A stretch of DNA of 64,000 nucleotides from Dipetalonema caudispina (lineage: Eukaryota > Nematoda > Chromadorea > Rhabditida > Onchocercidae). This document shows positions 17,400 through 32,671 of the stretch, piece after piece. Under the pieces are notes generated by a model that worked only from the letters and a program-made list of their open reading frames with translations, was not told the origin of the DNA and searched no databases. The stretch covers positions 1-64,000 of the forward strand of contig JABVXV010000149.1 of NCBI GenBank assembly GCA_013365325.1. The letters are read 5' to 3'. Position 1 is the first letter of the stretch. Each line of letters starts with the position of its first letter. The position numbers and the translations under genes were made by a program.

Positions 17400-18134
17400 T
17401 TCACATTTACCTTCTTAATTTGAATAGTGTAAATGCTTCTTTACTAAACATTTTCACAGTTTCTTGCAAAATGATCATAGAATACTTTAAAATAGGTAAA
17501 TGAACGTTGTTTGGAGTAAAGAAAATCAACCTGAAAAAATCAAACATTTTTCAATTACTCCAATTTTTCTTCATAATCTGAACATTTTCAGTCATTGAAT
17601 GGTGATAAATTTGTGAATGCGATAATGAGCCATTTAAGAATTTGCTATGATTGCAAAAAACGATCAAAATTATATGAAACTGACGTTGGCACACCAAAAA
17701 ATTTGCATGAAGCTTGAAAATTATTTCGAAAGTTTGATTTTGAGTAAACCTCATTTTCTAATGTTTCGTATCATACGCTAAAGATAGGAGTAAAATCACA
17801 AAATGGACCTATTGACTATCTGCTCACTCGAAACAGTGGATCTTGCCGATTTACCGTCTATTGGAAGTAACATAGAATAGACTTCTTAAAGAGATTTCTA
17901 TGTGCCGAAAAGTTTCATCCAATAGTTTGATTTCAGGTCTTCTCTGTACGACCAACCCAGTTCCCGAGCATTGTCTCCTCGACTTTTACAAAGCCGTTGA
18001 TGTGCTACCCAATCATTGGCGTCCTACTAGGAAGTAGAATTTTGTAAAATTGAAGAAAACTAAAAATCGTTCAATTCATTTCAGTTTCTATCATCTCTTG
18101 AAAAACTTCTATACCTTTTTGTCTGTAGTAAAGC

Positions 18135-18162
18135 AGAGAAAGAGAGAGGGAGAGAGAGAGAG
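18135..18162 (+). repeat. GA-rich simple repeat
   Basis: An almost pure run of GA dinucleotides with a few interruptions. Confidence 0.7.
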
Positions 18163-20132
18163 CTATTAGATAAAGTTCTAAGGAAAAGCAAAGCCATCAA
18201 TGTCATTATACTCCTTAACAACTGCTTATTTTACGTGAAATGTCAAAAGGATTATTTCAAGGAAATTCCGAGCTCGTTATAACCTATTTTTTCCTACATC
18301 CCTCTTCGCATGTCAGTTTCTTCTTTTTCTATTTCAGCTCCTGATTTCTCTCACCTTTGACCCTTTTCCTTGCTTGTTACGTCCGCATCATATGCATTTC
18401 TGACAATAAATCGTATTAATGAAAAATTAAGACGAACAATAAATTGAAATTTCATATGGTAAGAGATTTTTTATGTTCATTTGAACTTCAAAAAAGCAAT
18501 TTCAGCAAAAAAAGAAATGAAAAATTTAGAAATTAACGAGCAGTACAAAAATATAGAGAAAGCTTTGTTCAAATTCTTTAGTAATTTATTTAATTCTTCA
18601 TCTTTATTTATTCAGTTCGTGAGAAAACTTTCAACTTAATTTTACCAATTTCTACTGTTAACTTCTGTCAAATTCAATTTTGAGCTTCTTTAGGAAGAAT
18701 AAGAAGCTGTTGACATTCTTTTCAAATTAGAAATGATTTAAAATACAATTAACTTGGACAGGACTTTATCATTGATTATGTGAAATATTTATCTGACCAC
18801 AAGGTATAAAATATCAAAGTCAAAAGCGCAGATCTTGATCTAATAACAATGAAAGAAATTACTTTAATCAAAGGATGAGAATAATTAGGACCCGTGAATT
18901 ACTTGATATACCTGAGTAATACTAATCTCTCTCTCTCTTTCTTATTCTCCTTGCTTCTATTTATTTCAACAAGATAATTATATCTCATTCAATAACATAA
19001 TTTCCAGAACCAAATGAATTTAGTTGTAAAGGCTAAAGTTAGATTTTTGGGAAGGAAAATGACAAATTAAGCTAAAAGTTGAATTGTCGACTAGTTTTCC
19101 AGTTATTCCGTCATTCTATGTTATGATAGGAAAGTGAATGAAAGTTAAAAATTAAGAGTGTCTAATGGCCTAAGGGCGGAAACCTTTCAGCAGTACTGGC
19201 AAAGATCTGTTTCGCATTATTGCTGAACAGAAAATTTGAAAAAACAACTTAACGAATTTTAGAAAACACATTAAGACTGATCGTACAGGGTTTATTATTT
19301 CTCAACTGATTTTGCAAATGGATTTTCCCTGTTACAAAATTTTATCACAGTAAGGCCTTATAAATTTAGAAAAATTTCCATATATAACAGGATATTTGTA
19401 ACTTGTCATATGAAATGTAATCTCAGAATAACCAAACAATTTGTAAGGAATAGTGGAACAAATTAGCAAAAATAGTGTTATTCTACAGTGTGAAATAAAT
19501 TATAGATAAAAATAATTGGATATTGCATAGCTTTTAGCTTTGGTATCAAATATAGATTAAGAGAAGAAGAAAAAGAGAAGGCGAAATAAATAAATTAAGA
19601 CGAATCTCTCCATGGACTTAATCTTATAGAAAGATCACAATCATGCATTTTAAATCATGGAAAAATTCAAGTGATGAAGATTGACTGCTGAAGGCCAGAC
19701 GGCTATCAGAAGTATCATCATATATTTTGGAAATCTCTGGCTACAATTGCGCATTGACCACTCAGTATGCTCCTAATTTTATTTAGCAATTCTATTCCTC
19801 AAGTATTTACGGTTGTTAGTACGAAAGATTTGTATAAGTAACCCAATGGACAACATTTTTAGCTCATTTCTTTTGTATTTGCAATTAATTCATACAGTTT
19901 TGTATTTCAACTAATACTGTCAGTTTCAAAAATATATGAGAAATTTGACTATGTGATATACTGCATAGGAAATTTTAGAATTTTTGCATAAAATTAAAAT
20001 TTGCAGTGGAAAAAATCAATCTGTCATGAAGTTGATAGAGATTTTATGGTAAATAAAGTAAATGAAGCATTTATAGTACTGAAATGGTTTAGAAATTAAA
20101 GTTGTGGACAAACATAGAAACATAAATGCATT

Positions 20133-20174
20133 CCCTCTCTCTCTTTCTCTTCTCTCTCTCTTTCTCTCTCTCTT
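20133..20174 (+). repeat. CT-rich simple repeat
   Basis: A run of CT dinucleotides broken by TTT triplets. Confidence 0.75.
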
Positions 20175-23100
20175 GCTTAACTTTTTGCTTTATAAAAAGC
20201 TCAAGTAAAAAGAATGCAAGAATGACATAAAAAGCGGAAGAAAGTGGCGATTTAACAACTTAAAAAGTTAAATCATATTATAGACTTGCAAAATGAAATC
20301 ATACCATCTGCTTCTTTTTTTCTCTGCCCTGCCTTACTTTTCCCATCCCTTTCCTTCTTTTTTCTTTTCTTTCCACTTTTCACATTTCAAAATTGAATCT
20401 TATCAGAAAATGTTTTTTATATATACTAATGAAAATTGTTCTCCCTTCATCGCCTCTTCTCTCTGCTCTGCAAAAACTCTCTTCATCATCTCCCTATAAT
20501 AACGCGATATGATAATGTCACCAAAAGTCGGATAAATTTGCATTTGGACAGACAAAGGTGGAAAAGGTGACGAAAGTACGTTTAACGATACATCCATAAC
20601 GAATGGGAAATGGGAAAGTTTTTATTAGAATGGTCGCTTTGCGCATTTAAATGAAATTGACAATAGCTTCAGCTAAAAAATTATCTGAAACAAAAAGAGA
20701 AAAGCACCACCATCATCACAATAGAAATAAGAACAAGAGATGGTTTTTTAATTTGTTAACAAATCTGCTGTATAACTATCATTTTACAAGAAAAATGAAT
20801 GAACAATTCATTTCCTTCCTGATCCTAAACTTTACTCTTTTTGGATTTCAAACTCATTCAGCAAATTGAAATGAAAGCTTATTAGATTTGATGATGGGCG
20901 TAGAATAAAAGAATTCCTTATTGTTTGAATTCCATCCACTCAACTAATGAACTAACAAATCTTTTCGACTCATCTGAATTACAAATTAAGCATTTTAAAT
21001 GAAAAGTTAGACAGATTTCAGTTATATAAAAAGAATTTCACTCACATATATATGCATATGACAAACTAGTAATCGAATAATTTATTAATGAATTTACTAC
21101 TATATTTAATTGAGAATAAGACTAAAATCCAATTTTAATCAAAAGATATCTATTGTTCAAGGGACAAATCTAGAATTATCGAGAAGTGATAACAGGAAAA
21201 GATAAAATGAAGGAGGAAATAATAGGATAGCCATATATAGATATGTCTTGGGATTAGTGTAAAAAAATTGAAAACAGTGAAGAATTAAAGGTTAAATATT
21301 AGTGAAATTAAGGTGGAATCTGTGAATTAGAAAAAAGATTAAATTAAATATCAATGAAATATCCACGAAGTAGCGCATTGAAGTCAATATTTGCAACCAG
21401 TAGTGAAAGAGACAACAACCAATCACATGGGTATCTCAATATCACTTGTATTCATTACGTGAAACCTGTACTTCTTTGATAAGCAATAAATCATATCAAT
21501 GCATGATGAATGATAAATCAGTACGGCAGTTCGGTGATAAGTGTCATCATCAATTATTTTTTTGTCTAAGAGAAATATTTCATTTTTTCAACCAGCCAAC
21601 ATCGCCAATAATGAATGTAACAAATTCGATTATTTTTTGGGAAAAATTGAGTGTTTAAAATTGAAAATCAGAGCGAAATATTATTAAAACTGATAATTAA
21701 TATTATATTATCGGAAGAAAGGTAAGCAAAATAAATTTTGAAGAAGTGAGAGTTGTTCAGCTTATGCTGACTCAATAATGCGTATGAAATTTAAAGATGA
21801 AAGATCGAAAGGAGACCAACTGATTGAAATTTTTATTAAGTCTAGCAGAAGTAATTGACATATATTATAGTTCCAGTTTAATTGACTTATACAAATACTT
21901 AAATATTTTTTTTGAATAAAAGGAGCTTCAAAAAATAGAGGTTAAAATGTGCAAGCTTTTTCTACACGTGAAACTTAAATGTTGTAAAAACTGGAAATAT
22001 CTCTCAAAATCGAAATAATTTGCAGCCTTCATGACGAATAATTGTAAATGAAATGATGGCGGTTAGTGATAGGAGCATTTGTGGGGACGAATTGAAGGTC
22101 AGTTGTAAACTTTATATCCGATTCTCTTACGTAAACATATTTTAGTTGACTGATATCTTTAAGCAATTTTTATTCATTTCCTATTCGGAAATTAATCCAA
22201 TTTAACCAGTCGGGCCAAAAATCGGCGAAGTGATCCTTTATATTATCGTATTACTGTCCTCTTCAACTGTTGCAACTACTTCTGTGATAGCAATACATAT
22301 TTCTCTCCAATGAAACAATTACCCGATAAGATTCGTTCCGGAGTGTATAAGAATTGAATGATGGTAAGAAGCAGTATTTAATTTAATTTTCCTCCGGAAG
22401 AATTAAGACGAAATGAATCGAAAGGAAGAAATCAAGACGAGATAAAGAGAACGTATCAGTATCGGAAATGGTGTGATAAGGTGACAGTTATCATCTGAAT
22501 ACTTGTTTCCAGAAACATTCTTCTGCTTAAAAAGTATTCTTACTCATATCATTTTTCATTGAAGTAAAATTCTCTTCAATCTGGTCTTAAATTACCAAAT
22601 CTTAATTCAACAAATAATATTTTTCAGGAAATAAGCCAGCCGTATAAAATTTCTGTAATTTACGTTTAAAATCCCTAAACTTCGGAGAAGAGATATGCAT
22701 ATTCCAATTCATCTGCTTCATGAATTTATATTAATAAAAGAGGAATACAAAATCGCGACATTACTATAACATATATCAACAGATAAATCGCAACATTCTT
22801 AATTAAATCTAATGTAATTAATGAATAAGTGAAGGGAGCAAATGGACAGGTGTTTAATCCTGGGATTGTGGTAAATTTGTTACAAAAACGAACGGGAAAT
22901 TTAGGTTTGATGAATAAGAAAGGGTGGTTCATTTGATTGACATTCAGGAAGCGGAAATGGAATAAGGCAAGAAATTGATCCTGAAAAGAATAGAAATGCA
23001 AATCGAAGTAGTAGAAGAACAGGATAAGACGGGAATAAAATAGACGACTGACCGACATACAGGTAAATCAACGGTTAACCTGCAAAAAATTTTAACTGAA

Positions 23101-26062
23101 TTAGAGAAGTGACAAATATTAGACCTAATAAATAGCATCAGGCAGTCAGAGACATTTTAATTATGGCATATTGTCACCAATTAATTAAGCAAGGCAACAA
23201 CCCAAACGTTTGTGCAAATTCAATACGAATTTGAAATTTAGCAATCATTTTACTACATTCTTTTTCATTTTTAAATTTTATCGACATTTCTAGCAAATGA
23301 ATTTCGATTTTTTTAGTTGCTTTTTGCTGATTTATTTCATCTTTTAATATTTTCTAACGTTTGCTTCATTTCCGGAAGCACAACCATTATCCGGATAATT
23401 ATGCTTTTGTTAGTGCAAATCTAAAATTATTCACTTTCAATATAAATAGAACTAACTAAAACGGCCTGAAAATTCCATTATAACCTTTTTTGTTCCGATA
23501 TGACCTTACCTAACTTGTTTCCGAGCACTTCCCATGTACTTTTAAAAATACTGATGTTTTGTCCATTTAGCAGCAGACAAAATCGAATAAACTGAAAATT
23601 TGACTCAGTCAACTTTTTTGTTTGGTTTCAAAATTAAGAAATTGTATAAAATCAATTCAACAAATAATGTATACTATTGTACAAAAAAAGATTGATTCAA
23701 AATTTCTTTGTTAAGCGAAGTAAGTAATTTCTTGCGAAATATTTCTTTATTTAATTACTTAATATGGAACACATCTATGTCTTCGAATGTAATTTCATTT
23801 AGGGAAAATTTTATTCCGCAAGAAATTTCATTTCTATCCTAACTTCTGCCAAATAACAAGTAAGATTACTTCTTTATCAATGCACTGAAGTTATGTCATT
23901 ATTACTTCAATTGACATACTTTTCTGAGCAAAAAGTTCCTTCATGCATAGTAATAAAATTATCAGGAATTATTCTAATCCTCTTATCACCATTTTACATC
24001 TCAATATTATTGATCATTTGTTTATTTTCATCTACAGCAATATCTAATCAGTTTTGTCATTCTTGTTTTCGTCATTTCCAACACGTTAGTATTTTATGAC
24101 TTTCGTTTATTTATTTATTAAATATTTAACTTTTAGTTGGGAATTTTATTATGAATTATTTCTTACCTTCTACAACTGCAACACAACTCCATTATGTATT
24201 ACTTTATGTAGTTATGTCATTTCGATTTTACCAATCGTTATGAAACATAATAATCACTGTCATCACTAGTTGATTATAATCCTTATCATTAATGCATAAG
24301 TACCAAATTTATTATTGTAAGCCGAAATATCTTGCTGTTTTTATTATTTGAAATAAAATTTTAAATAAATTTTCTAGAGTTGTAAACAAGTTTCGCTGGA
24401 TATATTCTTCGTAAAGTACTACCAATTATACTTTTAAAGTTTGTAAGCTCAGTTTGAAATGTAGATAAGAATGAAAAGATAAAAAAATTATGAGTAATAA
24501 AGGAAAAATTTCTAAAACTAGAAATTTGTTGCGATGAGAAATACGAAGCAGTAAGCTTTCAAAGAACAAATAAGAAACAGAGCTGTATTAAAAGGAAGCA
24601 ATTAAAATAGAAAGACGGTGAATTTGTATAAGGAAGAAGAATTTTTCAATTTTTCGATTTAAAAAGTAGAACGAACTTTGAACTATTCAGCATTCATTGA
24701 AGAAAGAAATATTCCGCCTTTATTTAAAAATACAGAGGAAAAAGAATGGAATGATCCGATGACATGAATAAAAGAGCCATGAAAGAAGTGTGTGGAAGAT
24801 TCCCATTGAAATGTTTGGATAAATGAAATTTAACTCTTCTAGCATGGGAATGCTTCTATACTTCAAAGTGCAAAGGCAGACAAAATGCTTCTTAAGCCAT
24901 CAGAAGAATATTTTAATCTCTCCTATTTCAACTTTTTTTTAGTGCTTCCGAAGAATAGATTGTCGGCATTTCAAAAATGATTTCGGATGGTACTTAACAT
25001 ACTTTGTAGTAAATGTTGCTAGGCTTTACGAATTACTAAGCCATAAGTAAACTGAACAGAAGATTATGATTGTCATTATTGGTAAACTTTGAAAGATAGA
25101 AATGGAGCGGACGTAATAAGCCGAATTAAGGATGTGGTATATTTATATATATATGCTAATTTGTCCAAAGTATCCTCTAGCAATCAACTACTTATGCTAA
25201 TAAGTGTGTACTCCAGCAAGGTCATTGAACCCGTTTCCATAAATCACTTCCAATCCCTTAAATAAAAATTACCAAACGATGCGCATATTAACTTTCATAT
25301 GTAAATCTTACTACAATTTGAAAACACTTGTGAAATGACTCAAATAGGAAAGGGAAAGAAACGAAATTGTTTTATTCCATAAACTTTAAATATTAGTGTA
25401 CTTAACGAAATAATAATTAATTCTAGACAAGAATTGACTACAGTTGAAATGAGCTATGAAATTAATCCTTCTTAAGGAATATAGGGAAACTGGAAACACA
25501 TAAAAATAAATCCCCCAAAACTAAAAACGATGCAAATATATTAACAAACTGACTGGCTATGCTAAAATTTGAATTGAAATATTTTCAAAATTAAGCCTAA
25601 TTTTTTATAGATGTAGTTGGTTATCTTCTTTATCCCATAAACAGATAACAACACAGCGTCGACTTTTGCAGAAGTCCGAAATATAATAATAGAATGAAAA
25701 CAGATCAAATCAAAAGATCAAAACAAAATCTCTTATTTGCATGGTAAAATTTATATCTATGATAATAGTAGTGAAAGCAGCTTTATAATGATTTATGTCT
25801 TTGCTAACTTTTTATACCCTTCATGCTTTCTCAATTAAACTGAAAACAATAAAAGAGAAATTAAATTAAATTTTAATTGCATGAAATTAGCAACTATTGC
25901 TAAATAACTAAAAATAAGCTGCAAAAATTGAAATTTGGCAGTGAAATTGAAAATAGTTGTATCATCAATTCATCAACTATTATCCGTCGGGACATTGTTT
26001 TTCTACTATCTTTTTTTTTCTTTTTTTCTTTTGCAGTATTTTAATGACTTTCGAAAACTGAA

Positions 26063-26105
26063 AAGTTATTGTTAGTTAAAGCTACAATTTAACTAACAAT
26101 AACTT
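26063..26105 (+). repeat. Perfect inverted repeat (18-bp stem, 7-nt loop)
   Basis: AAGTTATTGTTAGTTAAA at 26063-26080 is exactly complementary to 26088-26105, with the loop GCTACAA between. No gene is adjacent. It could be a hairpin RNA, a remnant of a small inverted-repeat element, or a chance product of replication slippage. Confidence 0.7.
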
Positions 26106-27167
26106 AAAAGCTAAAATTAGAAAATAATAAAAAATAAGAAGAAAGGAAAGAAAAAGAAAAGGAATTCTTCCATTCTTCTTTATGTATCGCTCAAAATGTA
26201 TAATTTGCTTCATAAAATGTTTAATACTATGCAATTTTATCTTTTTCTTTTCTTCCAAATTCTTCTAAATTTTAGCTTTGGCTGAATTGTAAATCTCATC
26301 TGTTTACTCAATTCTATAAATATTTTAAATGAAAATAATCAATGAATTTAAAAACAACTATTCATTCACTCTTTCGATTTATTACCTTAGTGCAAAACAA
26401 ACTAATACAATTTAAAAACTTTTCAAAATTGTTTTTGCTCCAGCATAGCAATTATATTAGCCAAGAGTCGAATAAATTGCATTCTTTCTTGGTACCTCTC
26501 GTATTTTTTGAAAATTTATAATGGTACGGTACGAAACAAAGAGGTATCCAGAAATAAATTAATCTTAGTTTTCTACTTTCTTAAGAGCAACTTTAGCTAA
26601 ATGGTATATGCATAGTGCCTAGATGAGCTTAGGACAGTAGCAGGTGCTAATCCTTGATCTAAATCAAATAGAAAAATCAAAGAAGCTAGTCACAGTTCAT
26701 TGCAAAATGTAAACAAAACAATGAACAAACAAACTAATAAGCAGCGTCAGTGACGGATACTGTACAGGTAAAACTAACAAAGTATACCAACAATGTATGA
26801 GTAAATATTTTCGATAGGTAAAAGTGGTTGTCAATCAAAAATTTTATTGTGTCCAAGCTTATTTAAGATGCATAATCAATTTTTCTTCTAATCCAAACTT
26901 TTTAGCCAAAGTCGAATTTAAAATAATTCAATTTTTCCTTCTTATTTTTCTTTTTATGGAATAAAACTTAAGCATAAAAAATAGGAAATTGCGATTGCCA
27001 TTTGTTTTTTAAATTCGTTTAAAAAATAAAGAAATAACTGTATCCTTTTTTCGTCAGAAATAAATTTAAATGAAAAATTTGCTGAATAATTTAGCGTATA
27101 ACGATAGGAAGTTTGTATTATCTCTTGAACGGTAATGATTGTTTTTCTTTTTCATTGAAGAATATTT

Positions 27168-27191
27168 TGAATTCAATTTTAATTGAATTCA
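27168..27191 (+). repeat. Palindrome TGAATTCAATT-TT-AATTGAATTCA
   Basis: Eleven-base arms around TT. The arms are AT-rich and the function is unknown. Confidence 0.6.
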
Positions 27192-29062
27192 TTTTTTTTT
27201 TTTTTTTTGATTTTTACTGAGCTGAAAGGTCATTTTCAATGGTGTTATAAGCATTTTTCAAACAAGATTTTGCAATTTTTCAAAGTACTATGCTAAATCT
27301 AAACAAAACTGTCATGCTTCTTCAACATATTTCTTCGTTTAATATAAATTATTTATGAATTATCTTACACGGTTCAATGTAAGGTCGCAATATCTTGGGA
27401 AATATATTTGCTTCATGATAATAATAACTATACATGTATAAATTTATAAATTAGTTGAAATTTTGATAAAACTTAATTTGTCTCAATACACACACACAAA
27501 CACAGAGATAGAGAGAGAGAGGAACTTGGGAAAAGAATGAAAGCAAATGAGCGAAAATCTCAAGAGTAGAGCAGTTGTAAAATAAACAGAAGAGGTCATC
27601 CCATCAACGTTGGCGGTAAGCATAAAAGAAGTGAAAAGTGTCACTCTATATCTGTGATGTACAGGTAATTAATGTATGTTTTTGGAGACACTTCCTGTTC
27701 AATTCTAAACTTCTTCTTCTTTCACTTACACTTCTTCCTTCTATTTCTTGTATGCACTTCAAAGGTGAATGAAACTAAGGAGTGCAAAAGATGAAAAGAG
27801 ATGAATTAATGAGTGGACATTGAAAGAATCAGTCTATCTTATTCTAATGATTCATAACGGACATCACCAAATGGCTAGAGGGTAATTTTAGCTATGTTTA
27901 TATTCTCATATCATGCAAATGTATAATTTTGATTTCAGTATGATAGTTAATATTTGATAATAATATTAAATGATGAATCCGGTTTAAAGATGTGAACAAA
28001 TGCATAGATCGGAGATAATCAGGCAAATGAAAGTTACTAATGTGATTGAAACGGTTATAAAGAGCATTATGTTTTGAAATATTGAAGGAATTTTGATGCA
28101 TTTAATGTTAGGCATTAATATTGGCAAATGGATAGCTTATAGTGATATTAAGTTTATAGCTAAGTAATGAATGTTTCAAATAGCTTTGTCGACGCTGTGA
28201 GAGTAAGTGTCAATTGTCAACGGGTTGTCATAAACTTTTATAATAAACTATGAAATTTTCATTGGCTAATTAGCGTTTTCATTTCTTCCAAAGATTTTTG
28301 AGTGGAAAAAGTAAAAATCGACAGTTTTAGTTCTCTTCCAATATTTGTTCTATTTCTCTTCGTTTGACTATAAACATTTGCATAAATTCATTTTTTTAAT
28401 CCATTTATCTATGAAATAGTCTGTAGCGCAAATATCTTGTTATTCTATGCAGAGAGTGCAAACTAATTTACCTTCCAACAAATATTTCTGATATCAATTT
28501 TATACTGATTTTAAATTGAAAAATTTTGAAACAAAATCTTGCATTTCTTACATAAGAAAAAATGAAGTAAATCTTTTAAACAACGCATAAATTCGAAAGA
28601 TGAAAAATTGTTTGAAGGAGGAGAATAAAACGATTGAAATTTGAAAAATCCTTTCTTGCTAAATTGTTCTTATTAAGACTAATAGCCAACACAATGCGCA
28701 GTTCCTCTTCACATTTTATAGAAATTTGTTCCTGTCCCATATTCTTCCTCTTCTTTCTCATGAATTTAATTCAGTTCACTACAAAATTTTAAATCCTATT
28801 TTGATAATTTTAGAAATCGACAGAAGAATGATGAAATCTGTCGAAGATGGATTTACAAATGATTATAATAACAAAAAAAAAAAAGCCTAAAATAACTTCG
28901 CCTATTCTTCAACTACACTGACAGCTATAAATTCAAAATTAAACTGATAGCTTCCCAGCCATTTTCCTAATCATTCATTATTCTAAGACCAGGATATTCC
29001 TAATGGCAATGTATTGAATAAAAGAAATCGTAAAGATGAAAATAAAATAAAGCAATAAAACA

Positions 29063-29190
29063 ACTATTATTATTATTATTATTATTATTTTATTATTATT
29101 ATTGTTATTATTATTATCATCATTATTATTATCACTATTATCATTATTATTATTATTACAATATTATTATTACTATTATTGTCACTGTTA
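29063..29190 (+). repeat. Imperfect (TAT)n microsatellite
   Basis: About 125 bp of ATT/TAT triplets with interruptions such as ATC and GTT. Confidence 0.85.
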
Positions 29191-31625
29191 TCACTAAAGC
29201 CAAATCAATTTAAAGCGATGTAAGAAATTAATCTGAAATAATATAATTGCATATTTCGCTGCCCCTTAAAATAAAATTTATGATTAGATAGTTTCAAAAA
29301 TGTTTGAACAATTTATTACGACAAATAAAAATAATGAAAATGGGAAGAAAATGTTAATATTTATAGAGACGATGCAATTCTATCGACAATAATATTTCGA
29401 TCCTGGCAGCAATCACGGCATATCATCATTGCTAATCTAATTAAAAACTATAAGCTGTCACATTCCAATGGGATTTGAGAAGGCTAATTTTGATAAGAAG
29501 GACTTTTAGTCGATGGTTTCAACGGAAATTCTCTTTTTCTCATGATCCAAATCATTTTTCTTCTATACTCCATTCCTGAAAAACAAATTAATTATTTGGT
29601 AAACAACAGTACTTTTTTTTAAATAGCATTTTTCAACTGGAAGATTTTTTCAATTTAAAAGAGTGTGGAAAAAAGTGAAGTAATCAATTAGAATGTCTAA
29701 CTAATATACTCTCACTTTTTTTTACTTCTACTTTTCTGCTTTTTTTTTCCGCTAATCTTTTCATTTTAAAAGAATTAAAACCATTCATCTAATATGCTAT
29801 TACAATTATAGAGAAGAAATAATGGATGAATGTAAAAATGATCAGTCCTTGTTCGTACTATAAGCATCATTTCCCAGGTCCTAGGCTCATTTCTAAAATT
29901 ACACTGAAGTAGCGCGTAGTAGCCTAGTAGTGTGCAATGAGGAAAATTGAGACAGCAATCCAACTTGTTATTTGTCAGCTATTAGTTTTGAAGAATATGA
30001 TAGAATGGAAGTGTATCAAAAAGATAGAGAATTATCGATAATCATATCGTTTTGTTGGTTTCATGAATTAATGAGGGATAGAAAAGAGAAAAGGACAAGA
30101 GAAACTTGATGGGTCGTTCTGGTAATAGGATTAGTTGGGATATTTTCTAAGCTTATTACATTAATCCCATTTAGTTTAGCTCTTATAAATTCAAAAATTC
30201 TTAGTAACCCATGCTTGTTTGTTTCACTCAACCGGAATTGATTCCTTCTTTTTTTCCGTTCTTTTTTTCCATTATCTATTGCAATAAATCACATAATAAT
30301 GACATAACATCAATCAGAACGCATTACAATGATTCGGTTCAGTTTAATCTATAGGGAATAGATTACCGGATTGTACCTCTGAATCAGAAGACCATTTGGA
30401 TGAGTCATATTTAAAATTGAGACAAATAGATGGTATAAATTGAATCGTATTATTTCAATATATAATCAAATGATTTGGTAGATTAACTTAATGTGCCTTA
30501 GTATTTGCTAGTCTGTGCTATCATGACGATTATATATCGATCCTTGGCTAACTATTATATTAGCTATACAGAAATCGGAAAGCTAATTTGGCTAAATAAA
30601 AGTTTTTTACTATTCATTGCATTTGTCATTTTTGAATAAATGATGAGATTTTAGTAACCATAATAATTAACTCTCATTTTTTCCCTTTTTGAAACTGCGC
30701 TGTGTGTTGCAGAAAAAATGTTTGGACCATTTCAACGGTTTCTTTGGCTGTTTAAAAATATTGTTTAGAAGTGTTCATACAGACTGCATGCTTATCAAAT
30801 TCCATATCATTTTATTTTAAATGAAATTTATTTTGAAATTTCTTCAACTTCTTCTTTTACAATCTTTGGTTCAAGCTGTAGTTATTCTTTTTGTTGTGTA
30901 TGGAAAAATTAAGATATCTTTCGAAGAATTCAGTTTGCACTTTTGAAAACAATTGGTTTCATTCTATCTCTCAGCTTTTGTTAGTATCATTGTTAGTAAA
31001 GAAATTGCAACAAATGTTAAAGTAGCTTTTTACCATATTTCATCTACTGTTAATGACATTTGAAATTCATAACTGTTTCTTTTTCTTCTGACTAAGTTTA
31101 CATGTTTATTAACTTTAATATCTTGGAGAAATTAAAGCAGCAAACGTTCGAAAAATAATAAAATATAGGGTTATATTTTTATATTTTAATTCAAAAGTTA
31201 CAAAATGAGGAAATGAATTAAAAGAAACGGGAAAATGCGACAGAAAATCATTTCCTTTTTTTCAAGTTAAGGAATTCATTAATGCCATCGCTTCAACTTC
31301 AGAAGTTTCTTTCAAGATACATATGCATTCTTTAACATTTTAAATGTTATATACATCTTTAATGAGTTTCTTGCATTATGCAAATTTTGTTGGAATTTTT
31401 TATTACTCTAAACTTTGCTTTTTTTTGCATATATTTCTTCTGAGCTTTCATCTTGCTGAATATCATTTTGTTATTAATATGTAATCATTGCATGTGACTA
31501 TAAGAGTGGCTGATAAAAACTTTGGTAGAAAATGTTTATTTCACATATTGCAATTAATGTAATCGTTCTTAATGGAGATAAAATAAAGTTATGATCCATT
31601 TCACATGCAAATATTTAAAAGACAC

Positions 31626-31843
31626 TGCGTGATTCCGATAAAGATCTCATCTTACCATATCTCCCCAACCGATACAGTACATTCATATCCCACATGCCTT
31701 TAAATAATGTAACCCAGCAGCAACCTGTAGCTTCAACTAACACAACTCATACTCATCAATAATCTGTACCTTCAACTAACATAACCTGTCTCCATCCCGC
31801 ACTTGCAATCGATCAGCCGTTTGCAGCTAATGACACCAATCGC
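31626..31843 (+). pseudogene. Protein-like island with one in-frame stop (possible decayed exon)
   Basis: In one frame, from an AAAG acceptor to a CAAGTAATT donor, the sequence reads TLRDSDKDLILPYLPNRY, then a Thr/Asn/Gln-rich stretch with N-glycosylation-type NVT, NTT, NIT and NDT sites. It is clearly less AT-rich than its surroundings. A single TAA interrupts the frame near 31760, where CAA (HTHQ-QSVPST) would keep it open. Two copies of a PVASTNTT/SVPSTNIT unit are visible. I do not recognise the family. Confidence 0.35.
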
Positions 31844-32671
31844 CTCAAGTAATTAGACATGAAATATTACACAATCTATTTCATGTAAATGCATATTCGA
31901 AAAACATTATGAAAACTATCTTTTCAAATATTTTAAGATGCATAAAACTTTTAATTCTTCTTTAAAACTATAATATATTGTGGATTGATTATAATGGAGA
32001 AGTATAGGTAATAATTACGGGTGATTTAAATGATGTAAAGACAGCATGTTGCACGCCATTTCTATCAGCCTTAACGGGTGGAACTTTATACTGATGAGGA
32101 TGTGATCAGAACATAACCCATTAATTAATGATTCTTAATCATCCTCTTTTGAATTTAAATTTGTCTCGAAATTGCAACCATTGCGAAGTAACTTATTTTG
32201 AGAAATAATTTCTTGTGAACTATTTCAACAAAATTTGATTCTGCTTAATGATATGTTAACTTCTAAGAAATATTTCGATCCAATAAACGATGTTATGGAT
32301 TATCAGATTGTTCAACTTGAATATTTATGAATTGCATACACTATGTAATCCTTTTCAATTTAAAACATTTTTTTGCATAATAATTGAACCTAAAATGCTA
32401 TTGACACTGTTCTTTTCCCAAAAAAAACATTTATTTTCCACAAATTATTTAAAAATCGCCAGCATATTTCATTCGACAATTTGTACTCCATTTGATCCTT
32501 CAATGATTCTTATTTCCCTTCATTGCATTGTAAGTTATAATTGTTGCAACAATAGAAATGCATAATTAGCAACAACAAAGCCGTAAATTGAATCTATGAT
32601 GTGATCTTCTTTCAAAGTTCGCAACTTTACACCAATTGTAGTGCCAGATGATAGCTTAGAAACAATTAAAC

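Larger units (their letters stand above)
17400..31600 (+). other. Long AT-rich intergenic region
   Basis: About 14 kb with no supportable gene. It holds GA- and CT-rich simple repeats, a (TAT)n tract, a perfect 18-bp hairpin at 26063-26105 and a near-perfect palindrome at 27168-27191. Open frames here are short and AT-biased, with no family motif. Confidence 0.5.

Noticed and set aside
29775..29963. Minus-strand 62-codon frame with fairly balanced composition
   Set aside because: No splice partner, no motif and no neighbouring coding signal; kept only as a weak candidate.
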